Under the pieces are notes generated by a model, which was given only the letters and a program-made list of their open reading frames with translations, was not told the origin of the DNA and did no database searches. A program made the translations under genes and the position numbers. A stretch of DNA of 64,000 nucleotides from Amycolatopsis mediterranei (GTDB lineage Bacteria > Actinomycetota > Actinomycetes > Mycobacteriales > Pseudonocardiaceae): contig NZ_CP100416.1 in assembly GCF_026017845.1 (NCBI RefSeq), forward strand, positions 3,566,948 to 3,630,947, written 5' to 3'. Numbering within the stretch: the stretch's first letter is position 1; each line of letters opens with the position of its first letter. Of this stretch, positions 31,480-38,928 are shown one piece after another.

Positions 31480-32699
31480 TTCGCGCCCTCCGAGAGGTAC
31501 TTCTTCAGTTCGCGCCGGGCCAGCGAGCGCTTGTGGACCTCGTCCGGCCCGTCGGCGAGGCGCAGCGTGCGGTTCCCCGCCCACATGGCCGCCAGCGGGA
31601 AGTCCTGGCTGACGCCGCCCGCGCCGTGCACCTGCACGGCCTTGTCGAGGATCCACTCGACCGTGCTGGGGGTGGAGATCTTGATGGCCTGAATCTCGGT
31701 GTGCGCGCCCTGGTTGCCGACGGTGTCCATCAGCCAGGCGGTCTTGAGCACGAGCAGCCGCTGCTGCTCGATCTTCACGCGCGATTCGGCGATCCAGTCC
31801 TGCACGACACCCTGCTGGGCGATCGGCTTGCCGAACGCCTCGCGCGAGATCGCGCGGCGGCACATGAGTTCCAGCGCGCGCTCGGCCATGCCGATGGCGC
31901 GCATGCAGTGGTGGATGCGGCCCGGGCCGAGCCGGGCCTGGGCGATGGCGAACCCGTCGCCCTCGCCGGCGATGAGGTTCTCGACCGGCACGCGGACGTC
32001 TTCGAAGAGCACCTCGGCGTGGCCGCCGTGGTCGCTGTCGTCGTAGCCGAAGACGTGCATGCCGCGCTTGACGGTGACACCCGGCGCGTCGCGGGGGACC
32101 AGGATCATGCTCTGCTGCTTGTGCGGCGCGGCGTCCGGGTCGGTCTTGCCCATCACGATGAAGATCTTGCACGCGGGGTTCATCGCGCCGGAGATGTACC
32201 ACTTGCGGCCGTTGACGACGTACTCGTCGCCGTCGCGGCGGATGGCGGTCTCGATGTTGCGGGCGTCGGAGGAGGCGACGTCCGGCTCGGTCATCGCGAA
32301 GGCCGAACGGATTTCGCCGTTGAGCAGCGGTTCCAGCCACTGCTTCTGCTGCTGCTCGGTGCCGAACATCGAGAGCACTTCCATGTTCCCGGTGTCCGGG
32401 GCGGCGCAGTTGACCGCGGTCGGCGCGAGCCGGATGCTGCGGCCGGTGATCTCCGCCAGGGGCGCGTACTGGAGGTTCGTCAGGCCCGCGCCGTGGTCGC
32501 CGGGGAGGAAGAAGTTCCACAGGCCGCGCTTGCGGGCCTCGGCCTTGAGCTCGTCCATGACCGGCGGGATGGCCCACGGGTCGTCGCGTTCGGCGAGCTG
32601 CTGCTCGAACACCGGCTCGGCGGGGTAGATGTGCGAGTCCATGAACTCGAGGAGCTGCCCGCGCAGCTCCTCGGTCTTCTCGTCGAACGCGAAGTCCAT
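31476..32699 (-). CDS. ACAD10/11-like acyl-CoA dehydrogenase family protein
   Basis: A 407-residue ACAD fold. [15 protein letters not shown] and [21 protein letters not shown] are ACAD motifs. At the end, [20 protein letters not shown] replaces the usual YEGTSQ catalytic-Glu segment. ADGPDEVH is the signature I associate with ACAD10/ACAD11, enzymes that act on 4-phosphorylated acyl-CoA made by an APH-type kinase. Here the kinase is the separate gene immediately upstream, one base away. The likely reaction is removal of a 4-phosphate and conversion to a beta-oxidation intermediate. ATG 32699. Confidence 0.88.
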   Translation of the reverse strand: MDFAFDEKTEELRGQLLEFMDSHIYPAEPVFEQQLAERDDPWAIPPVMDELKAEARKRGLWNFFLPGDHGAGLTNLQYAPLAEITGRSIRLAPTAVNCAAPDTGNMEVLSMFGTEQQQKQWLEPLLNGEIRSAFAMTEPDVASSDARNIETAIRRDGDEYVVNGRKWYISGAMNPACKIFIVMGKTDPDAAPHKQQSMILVPRDAPGVTVKRGMHVFGYDDSDHGGHAEVLFEDVRVPVENLIAGEGDGFAIAQARLGPGRIHHCMRAIGMAERALELMCRRAISREAFGKPIAQQGVVQDWIAESRVKIEQQRLLVLKTAWLMDTVGNQGAHTEIQAIKISTPSTVEWILDKAVQVHGAGGVSQDFPLAAMWAGNRTLRLADGPDEVHKRSLARRELKKYLSEGAK

Positions 32700-33725
32700 T
32701 TACTTCTCCTCTTTGAGAATCTCGTTGCCGTGCGCGATGAGCGGCGCGACCCCGGCGCCGACGCCTTCGAAGCCCGCCCCGACCGTCTGGCCCTTGCTGA
32801 AGCGGTAGTAGATGCCTTCCAGGATCACGGCCAGCTTGAAGAACGCGAAGCTGACGTACCAGTCCAGCTGCGAGACGTCCCGCCCGGACAGCTCGGCGTA
32901 GCGGGCGACGACCTCGTCGGTGCCCGGGTAGCCCGGCGCCGAGCTGGCGTTGGACACGAACGGCAGCGACACCTTGTCGCGCTCGGCGTAGGCCACCAGC
33001 AGCGCGAGGTCGGTGAGCGGGTCGCCCAGCGTCGACATCTCCCAGTCGAGCACCGCCGAGATCTCGTCGTTTGTGTCGACCAGGACGTTGTCGAGCCGGT
33101 AGTCGCCGTGGATGATCGACGGCTTCCCGGACACCGGTACCGCCGCGGCGAGCCGGTCGTGCAGCTCTTCGATGCCGGGCAGGTCGCGGCTGCGGGACGC
33201 GTCCAGCTGCTTCTTCCACCGCCGCAGCTGCCGCTCGAGGAAACCCTCGGGCCGGCCGAAGTCGCCGAGGCCGACCTGCGCCGGGTCGACGGCGTGCAGG
33301 TCGACGAGCGTGCCGACCAGCGCGTCGGCCATCGCCCGGGTGCGGTCCGGGCCGAGTTCGCTCAGCTGGTCCGCGGTCCGGTACGGCGTGCCCTCGACGA
33401 AGCTCATCACGTAGAAGGGCGCGCCGATGACCTCGGGGTCCTCGCACAGCAGCAGCGCTTCGGGGACCGGCACGGCGGTGTCGCGCAGCCCGGAGATCAC
33501 CCGGAACTCGCGGCCCATGTCGTGCGCGGTGGGCAGCACGTGCCCGAGCGGCGGGCGGCGCACCACCCAGCGCGACCGGCCGTCGCCTACCACGTAGGTG
33601 AGGTTCGACCGGCCGCCCTCCACGACGTCCGCGGTCAGCTCGCCGGCGGCCAGGCCGGGCCGGTGCGCGTCCAGGTGGGCGCGCAGGCGGCCCAGGTCGA
33701 GACCCGGCGGGTCGGTGCGGCTCAT
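32700..33725 (-). CDS. APH-family kinase, hydroxyacyl-CoA kinase candidate
   Basis: A 341-residue aminoglycoside-phosphotransferase-fold protein: SNLTYVVGDGRSRWVVRRPP, HGDYRLDNVLV (catalytic Asp and Asn) and VLDWEMSTLGDPLTDLA (metal-binding Asp). This sequence type equals the N-terminal kinase domain of ACAD10/11 and LvaA, which phosphorylate 4-hydroxyacyl-CoA, rather than drug-resistance kinases. It is first gene of a four-gene operon with three ACADs. ATG 33725. Promoter region carries TACCGACTAGTCGGTA about 70 bp upstream. Confidence 0.88.
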   Translation of the reverse strand: MSRTDPPGLDLGRLRAHLDAHRPGLAAGELTADVVEGGRSNLTYVVGDGRSRWVVRRPPLGHVLPTAHDMGREFRVISGLRDTAVPVPEALLLCEDPEVIGAPFYVMSFVEGTPYRTADQLSELGPDRTRAMADALVGTLVDLHAVDPAQVGLGDFGRPEGFLERQLRRWKKQLDASRSRDLPGIEELHDRLAAAVPVSGKPSIIHGDYRLDNVLVDTNDEISAVLDWEMSTLGDPLTDLALLVAYAERDKVSLPFVSNASSAPGYPGTDEVVARYAELSGRDVSQLDWYVSFAFFKLAVILEGIYYRFSKGQTVGAGFEGVGAGVAPLIAHGNEILKEEK

Positions 33726-33748
33726 CGTGCCTCCTCACACTCTGCTTT

Positions 33749-33772
33749 CGGGGGTCCGGGTGGCGGAGCCCC
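33749..33772. repeat. REP-like 24-mer
   Basis: Identical to 24134-24157 inside the acyl-CoA ligase. It is a GC-rich partial palindrome (GGGGGTCCGG...GGAGCCCC) in the leader of the APH operon. Confidence 0.6.
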
Positions 33773-33793
33773 GGACAACACTGCCGGATAGCG

Positions 33794-33809
33794 TACCGAC
33801 TAGTCGGTA
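33794..33809. promoter_or_regulatory. TetR-type operator TACCGACTAGTCGGTA (site 2)
   Basis: Perfect 16-bp palindrome upstream of the APH/ACAD operon, sharing ACCGAC-N2-GTCGGT with 22829-22842. Confidence 0.68.
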
Positions 33810-33826
33810 TGTCGTACAGTGGCCCC

Positions 33827-33844
33827 GCCGGGGATCACCCCGGC
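33827..33844 (-). terminator. short hairpin after MaoC gene
   Basis: 7-bp arms (33827-33833 and 33838-33844) with a 4-nt loop, beginning eight bases beyond the MaoC stop. Confidence 0.4.
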
Positions 33845-33851
33845 CGGGTGG

Positions 33852-34304
33852 TCACGCCAGGAACCGGGTGACCCACTCGGCGACGCAAGCGGGCTTCGCT
33901 TCGCCGTCGATTTCGACGGTCCACTTCGACACCGCCTGCTTGCCGCCCGGGATGTCGGTGATCTCCACCAGCTCCGCCCCGGCGCGCACCTTCGAGCCGA
34001 CCTTCACCGGCTGCGGGAAGCGGACCTTGTTGAGGCCGTAGTTGATGCCCATCCGGATGCCGTCGACCCGGTAGATCTTCGGGCCGAACGCCGAGAGCAG
34101 CGACAGCGTCAGGAAGCCGTGGGCGATGGTGCCGCCGAACGGGCCCGCGGCCGCCATCGGCTCGTCCACGTGGATCCACTGGTGGTCGTCGGTGGCGTCG
34201 GCGAACTGGTTCACCCGCTCCTGGGTGATCGTCAGCCACTCGCTGTACCCGAGGTGCTCGCCGGCCGCGGCCGCGAACTCGTCGAGGGTGCCGAATACGC
34301 GCAT
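33852..34304 (-). CDS. MaoC-like enoyl-CoA hydratase
   Basis: A 150-residue hot-dog-fold (R)-specific hydratase. The catalytic Asp and His lie in FADATDDHQWIHVDEP, and the helix GGTIAHGFLTLSLLS completes the MaoC motif. The family hydrates trans-2-enoyl-CoA to (R)-3-hydroxyacyl-CoA. ATG 34304 lies four bases after the SDR stop, so the two are one operon. Together they would process an enoyl-CoA to a 3-ketoacyl-CoA. Confidence 0.92.
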   Translation of the reverse strand: MRVFGTLDEFAAAAGEHLGYSEWLTITQERVNQFADATDDHQWIHVDEPMAAAGPFGGTIAHGFLTLSLLSAFGPKIYRVDGIRMGINYGLNKVRFPQPVKVGSKVRAGAELVEITDIPGGKQAVSKWTVEIDGEAKPACVAEWVTRFLA

Positions 34305-34308
34305 GTGC

Positions 34309-35070
34309 TCAGTCCTTCGGTCCGCCGGCGACGTAGATGACCTGCCCCGAGACGAACCCGGCACCCTCGCTGACCAGGTACGACGTCAGGTTGGCGATGT
34401 CCTCGGGCGTGCCGACGCGCTGCACCGGGATCTGCGACGCGGCCGCCGCCTTGAAGTCCTCGAAGCTCATGCCGAGCCGCTCGGCGGTTGCCGCGGTCAT
34501 GTCGGTGGCGATGAAGCCGGGCGCGATCGCGTTGGCGGTCACGTTGAACTTGCCCAGCTCGATCGCGAGGGTCTTGGTGAAGCCCTGCATGCCGGCCTTG
34601 GCGGCGGAGTAGTTGACCTGCCCGCGGTTGCCCAGCGCCGAGGTGCTCGACAGGTTGACGATCCGGCCGTACTTCTGCTCGGTCATGTGCTTCTGCACCG
34701 CGCGGGTCATCAGGAAGGAGCCCTTGAGGTGCACGTCGAGCACGGAGTCCCACTCCTGCTCGGTCATCTTGAAGATCAGGTTGTCGCGCGTGATGCCGGC
34801 GTTGTTGACCAGCACGACCGGCGGGCCGAGCTCGTCGGCGACGCGGGCGACGGCCGCCTCGACCTGCTCGGCGGCACTGACGTCGAGGGCGACCCCGACG
34901 GCCTTGCCGCCCTTGGCGACGATCGCCTCGGCGCCCTGCTTGACGCCGGCCTCGTCCAGGTCCAGCAGTCCGACGGCGAAGCCGTCATCGGCCAGCCGCG
35001 CGGCCACGGCGGCGCCGATGCCGCGGCCGGCACCGGTGACCACGGCGACACGGGAAGGGGAATCGGTCAC
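34309..35070 (-). CDS. FabG-like SDR, 3-ketoacyl reductase/3-hydroxyacyl dehydrogenase
   Basis: A 253-residue classical SDR: TGAGRGIG, NNAGITRDN, Ser in NLSSTSALG and YSAAKAG, with C-terminal YVAGGPKD. The pattern is that of FabG-like acyl-CoA or acyl-ACP enzymes; pairing with MaoC is frequent in beta-oxidation-like operons. GTG start 35070. The operator ACTAAGCGGTTGCTT lies about 50 bp upstream. Confidence 0.9.
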   Translation of the reverse strand: MTDSPSRVAVVTGAGRGIGAAVAARLADDGFAVGLLDLDEAGVKQGAEAIVAKGGKAVGVALDVSAAEQVEAAVARVADELGPPVVLVNNAGITRDNLIFKMTEQEWDSVLDVHLKGSFLMTRAVQKHMTEQKYGRIVNLSSTSALGNRGQVNYSAAKAGMQGFTKTLAIELGKFNVTANAIAPGFIATDMTAATAERLGMSFEDFKAAAASQIPVQRVGTPEDIANLTSYLVSEGAGFVSGQVIYVAGGPKD

Positions 35071-35116
35071 GGGGGACCTCCTCGTCGTTGAGAAACGGGC
35101 TCGTGCCCGCGAGCCT

Positions 35117-35133
35117 ACTAAGCGGTTGCTTTT
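35117..35133. promoter_or_regulatory. operator ACTAAGCGGTTGCTT of SDR-MaoC operon
   Basis: Matches the palindrome before the enoyl-CoA hydratase at 18421 (one central base differs). Confidence 0.5.
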
Positions 35134-35244
35134 TCGGCGATACGCGGGAGGAGATTCCGATGTGACGTAAGCACGCGCAGGATCTTAGCCGTGTCGGCCG
35201 CGTGAAGCCGCCTGCTCCGGATGGGGGAACGGGGTTCGGCTCCG

Positions 35245-36402
35245 TTACTCGAACACTCCGTAGCCCGCGACGGCGTGGGCCCGGACGCCGTCCATGTCGA
35301 GTTCCACCCCGATGCCGGGCGTGTCCGGAAGGGTGATGTAGCCGTCCTTGACGATCGAGCCGCTTCCGTCGGGGGCGTGGACGTAGCTGTCCCACACCGC
35401 CCGCTCCTCCAGGGCGTGCCATTCCTGGACGAAGAAGTTGGGGATCGCCGCGCACTGGTGCGACGTGGCCATCGTGCCCAGCGGCGTCGACACCAGGTGC
35501 GGGGCGAAGGGGATGTAGTGCAGCTCCGCGAGGTTGGCGATCTTCTTGGCCTCGGCGAGGCCGCCGCACTTGGGCACGTCCGGCTCGATGACGTCCACGG
35601 CGCCGCGTTCGAGCAGCTCGCGGAAGCCCCACCGCAAGTAAAGGTTTTCTCCGGCGCAGATCGGCGTGCGGGTCTGGGCGCGCACCCGCACCAGCGCGTC
35701 GACGTTCTCCGCCGGCAGCGGCTCCTCGAGCCACATCAGGCGGAACGGCTCGAGCTCCCACGAGATCCGGCAGGCGCTCGGCACGTCGTAGCGGGCGTGC
35801 AGGTCGATGGCCAGGTCGACGTCCGGGCCGATCGCTTCCCGGACCGCCGCCACGCGCTCGACCATCGAGCGCACCTCGGCGGCGTTGACCGTGTGGTTGA
35901 AGGTGTCGAACTTGGCCGGGTGGCGCAGGTCGTCGATGTCGAACTTGAGGGCGGTGAAGCCTTCGGCGACCATCCGCTGGGCCCGGTCGACGCACCCGGC
36001 GATCGAGCCGGCCGGGTCGTCGCCGTCGCCGCAGTCGGCGTAGAGGCGGATGCGGTCGCGGAACTTCCCGCCGAGCAGCCGGTGGACCGGCTGCCCGGCG
36101 GCCTTGCCCGCGAGGTCCCACAGCGCGAGCTCGATCCCGGACAGGGCGATCACGAACACCCCGCCCTGGGGGCCCGCGAAAACCTTGCTGCGGCGCAGTT
36201 TTTCCCAGCACCGCTCGACGTTGCGCGGGTCCTCGCCGATCAGCAGGGGTGTCAGGGAGGCGATCATCCCGACGACGGCGCCCGCCCCGGCATCGGGGTT
36301 GGCCTCGCCGAACCCGCTGAGGCCTTCGTCGGTGTCGATCCGCACCAGCGTGGCTTCACCGTGGTAGGCCACCACCGCCGTCGTGACGTTCACGATCCGC
36401 AT
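35245..36402 (-). CDS. enolase-superfamily sugar acid dehydratase (MR/MLE family)
   Basis: 385 residues. N-terminal capping domain to about 125, then the modified TIM barrel: FTALKFDID (Lys/Asp catalytic pair region), metal ligands Asp in LAIDLHARYD, Glu in MWLEEPLP and Glu in ICAGENLYL, and a His in PFAPHLVSTPLGTM. The pattern resembles galactonate/mannonate dehydratases, which convert an aldonate to 2-keto-3-deoxy-aldonate. ATG 36402. It is divergent from a GntR/FCD regulator over 74 bp, and followed across it by an ABC transporter. The exact sugar acid is not determined. Confidence 0.88.
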   Translation of the reverse strand: MRIVNVTTAVVAYHGEATLVRIDTDEGLSGFGEANPDAGAGAVVGMIASLTPLLIGEDPRNVERCWEKLRRSKVFAGPQGGVFVIALSGIELALWDLAGKAAGQPVHRLLGGKFRDRIRLYADCGDGDDPAGSIAGCVDRAQRMVAEGFTALKFDIDDLRHPAKFDTFNHTVNAAEVRSMVERVAAVREAIGPDVDLAIDLHARYDVPSACRISWELEPFRLMWLEEPLPAENVDALVRVRAQTRTPICAGENLYLRWGFRELLERGAVDVIEPDVPKCGGLAEAKKIANLAELHYIPFAPHLVSTPLGTMATSHQCAAIPNFFVQEWHALEERAVWDSYVHAPDGSGSIVKDGYITLPDTPGIGVELDMDGVRAHAVAGYGVFE

Positions 36403-36476
36403 TGCTCTCCCGCCGCCGGGTCACGCAGATGAACGGGGACTGTCGCGAGGTCCAACTTGTCCTATAAGCTGATGAC

Positions 36477-37223
36477 ATGCCAAGGAGACAAGAGTCTCCG
36501 GACGCTGTCAAGGTCCGGACTCTTCCGGTGCAGGTGGCGGCCCACCTGACCCGGCGCATCGTCAGCGGCGAAATCGAGGACGGCCGGGCCCCGTCGGAAC
36601 TCGAGATCTCGAGTGAGTTCGGCGTCTCCCGGGTGGTGGCACGGGAGACGCTCAAGATCCTCGCCTCGCTCGACATCGTCGACGTCGCGCAGGGCCGCCG
36701 CGTCGTCGTGCGGCCCCGCGCGGAGTGGGACTACCTGAGCCCGTTGCTGATCGAGTGGCTGCCCACCGAAAGCGTCGACGAGCTGTTGCAGGAACTGCAC
36801 CAGATGCGCGTCCTGCTCGAGCCCGAACTGGCCGCCATGGCCGCGGCCAGCATCACCGACGAGACGCTGGCCCGGCTCGGGGACGAGATCGGCCGCATGG
36901 CGGCGCTCGAAACGGACCCCGAGGCCTACCTCGAGGTCGACCACGAATTCCACATGGAGATCTGCCGGGCGGCCGACAACCGCATCCTCGACCGGATCAT
37001 GTACTCCGCCCGCTGGCTCGGCACGGCCAGCCGGCGTCTCACCAACGAGGCGCCGGCCGGGCTGCGCCGCGCCACCGCCCAGCACACGGAGATCTACGAA
37101 GCGCTCGTCGCGCGCGATCCGGCCGCCGCCCGTGCGGCGATGCGCAAGCACCTGAGCAACAACTACTCCACGCTCCTCGCGGAGAAGGAGCAGCGAAGCA
37201 AGCGGGCCGCCCGGCGGCGCTAG
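36477..37223 (+). CDS. GntR-family regulator (FadR/FCD subfamily)
   Basis: 248 residues. N-terminal winged helix (VQVAAHLTRRIVSGEIEDG and SELEISSEFGVSRVVARETLKIL) and C-terminal FCD ligand domain with a metal-binding His-rich site (DHEFHMEICRAADN and AQHTEIYEALVARDP). FCD regulators near sugar-acid dehydratases usually sense the pathway acid. ATG 36477. The divergent promoter contains CTTGTCCTATAAG (36456-36468), an imperfect dyad with a TATAAG -10 that may be its operator. Confidence 0.9.
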   Translation: MPRRQESPDAVKVRTLPVQVAAHLTRRIVSGEIEDGRAPSELEISSEFGVSRVVARETLKILASLDIVDVAQGRRVVVRPRAEWDYLSPLLIEWLPTESVDELLQELHQMRVLLEPELAAMAAASITDETLARLGDEIGRMAALETDPEAYLEVDHEFHMEICRAADNRILDRIMYSARWLGTASRRLTNEAPAGLRRATAQHTEIYEALVARDPAAARAAMRKHLSNNYSTLLAEKEQRSKRAARRR

Positions 37224-37360
37224 GCACGGCACGACCGAGATCCGCCAACCGTTGACCAGGACGGAAAAGGCATGGCAGCACCCGCGATCCCGCCGATCCG
37301 GCCGGGGCTGACCGGTCCCCTGGGGGACCCCGCGCGCGAGCCGGTCTTCGCCGCGTGAAC

Positions 37361-37417
37361 GACCCACAGCTTTGAACGACCCACGGCTTCGAAGACCCAC
37401 AGCTTGGAAAGACCCGC
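37361..37417. repeat. tandem GACCCAC repeats upstream of SBP gene
   Basis: Four units of GACCC(A/G)C(A/G)GCTT at 37361, 37378, 37394 and 37411 (spacing 17, 16 and 17 bp). They are separated by A-rich GAA/GAAA tracts. They lie in the 280-bp gap between the regulator and the solute-binding protein gene. No spacer-like variability, so not CRISPR. Could be clustered protein-binding sites or an expanded intergenic repeat. Confidence 0.55.
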
Positions 37418-37503
37418 AGCGCGGCACTCGCCTCGCTGTCCCGCCGGTTGCAACGTCGCCCCGTCGGTACGCGTCCGCCCGATCGGACGCGAGAGGAGTG
37501 GTC

Positions 37504-38928
37504 ATGGAAGAGAACAGGGACTGGTCGAGACGCTCGTTCTTCGGGCTGAGCGCGCTGGGGGTGCTCGGGCTCGCCGGGTGCGGGAGCGGCCCCGCCCCCG
37601 CACCGCAGGTCGACGTCCAGGTCCCCAAGGCGCTGCTCGATGAAGCTTCCAGGCTGCGCGGCGGGTCGGTGGGGATGCTCTCGCAGAAGCTGTACTCCGA
37701 AGCCGCCAACAAGGCGCTGGACAAGTCGCTGCAGGTGTTCGCTTCGGCCACCGGCACCACGATCCGCAACGACCTGGTGTCCGGCGACGCCGGCGACATG
37801 GTCGCGAAGATGGACGCCGAGGTGAAGGCGGGCACCAACCGCGACCTGGCTTTCCTGAGCGACCGGCGGTTCGTCGGCCAGCTCCACAACCTCGGCGCCC
37901 TCACCGACGTCACCGACGTGGTCACGGAGATGAAAGCGCTTTACGGGGACCCCGCGACCGAGGCGAACGACTACTGCGTGTTCGACGGGCGCTGGTTCGC
38001 GATCCCGTACCACTTCATCGCGACCGGGATGTACCTGCGCAAGGACTGGTATCAAGAGAAGGGGCTCCCGCTCAAGCCCCACTACACGTGGGAAGAGCTG
38101 CGCGACAACGCGTTGGCGGTCTCCGACCCGGCGAAGCGGCGCTTCGGCTGGGGCCTTACGGTGAACCGATCCGGCGACGCCAACGGCTTCATCGCGAACG
38201 TCATCAACACCTACGGCGGGGCGATCGCGGACAACACCGGCACGAAGGTGATGTTCAATTCGCCGGAGACCGTCGCCGCCGTCACGTTCATCGGCGACAT
38301 CTACACGAATTCGAAGTACCGGCCGATGCTGCCGCCCGGGATCGGGAGCTGGACCGACTCGAGCAACAACGAGAACTGGCTGGCCCAGATCCTCGGGCTC
38401 ACGCTCAACCAGTTCAGCGTCTACGCCGACTCGAAGACCAAGAAGAACCCGGTCTACGCCAACACGCACGTGTTCAACGGCGCCACCGGGCCGGCGCTCG
38501 ACCGGCCGCTCGCGTTCGGCGAGTCCAACTCGTTCGTCGTGTTCAAGGGCGCGAAGAACCCCGACCTGGCCAAGCTGGTGGCGAAGTTCATGGTCGGCGG
38601 AACCGCGCTGCTGGGGGTCGCGAAGGAAGCACCGTGCCTGGTCAACCCGTCGTGGAGCAAGGTGTGGGACTCCGACCCGTACTACACGAGCGGTGACCCG
38701 GCCTTCCCGGCGTTGCGGGAGCAGACCCGCGCGCAGCTCCCGGTGACCACCAAGACCGGCTACGCGTTCCCCCAGACCCCGAGCCCCGGCGAGCAGGCCG
38801 CGACCGCCGCCTACCTGCTGACCGACATGATGCAGTCGGTCATCCAGGGCACCAAGCCGGCCGACGCCGTCGCCGCGACCCACGCCCGGATCGTGCAGAT
38901 CTTCGAGCAGCAGGGCTATCGGCAGTGA
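37504..38928 (+). CDS. sugar ABC transporter substrate-binding lipoprotein
   Basis: 474 residues. A Tat-like signal (WSRRSFFGLSALGVLGLAGC) with lipobox LAGC and lipidated Cys26 is followed by a type-1 extracellular solute-binding fold: FASATGTTIRNDLVSGD, DLAFLSDRRFVGQLHNLGALTDV, WFAIPYHFIATGMYLRKDWY. The family binds oligosaccharides. ATG 37504 with GAGAGGAG. Its stop overlaps the permease start (GTGA). Divergence from other family-1 SBPs prevents naming the sugar; the neighbouring dehydratase favours a uronate- or aldonate-containing ligand. Confidence 0.9.
   Translation: MEENRDWSRRSFFGLSALGVLGLAGCGSGPAPAPQVDVQVPKALLDEASRLRGGSVGMLSQKLYSEAANKALDKSLQVFASATGTTIRNDLVSGDAGDMVAKMDAEVKAGTNRDLAFLSDRRFVGQLHNLGALTDVTDVVTEMKALYGDPATEANDYCVFDGRWFAIPYHFIATGMYLRKDWYQEKGLPLKPHYTWEELRDNALAVSDPAKRRFGWGLTVNRSGDANGFIANVINTYGGAIADNTGTKVMFNSPETVAAVTFIGDIYTNSKYRPMLPPGIGSWTDSSNNENWLAQILGLTLNQFSVYADSKTKKNPVYANTHVFNGATGPALDRPLAFGESNSFVVFKGAKNPDLAKLVAKFMVGGTALLGVAKEAPCLVNPSWSKVWDSDPYYTSGDPAFPALREQTRAQLPVTTKTGYAFPQTPSPGEQAATAAYLLTDMMQSVIQGTKPADAVAATHARIVQIFEQQGYRQ

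Noticed and set aside
32700..33725. Aminoglycoside-resistance kinase
   Set aside because: APH fold, but the ACAD partners and sequence type point to hydroxyacyl-CoA phosphorylation.
30295..33738. 1147-codon extension of the ACAD reading frame
   Set aside because: Homology begins at GTG 31479; the upstream part overlaps the ACAD11-like and APH genes, which have their own starts and motifs.
37361..37417. CRISPR-like short repeats
   Set aside because: Units are adjacent, 16-17 bp, with no unique spacers and no cas genes.
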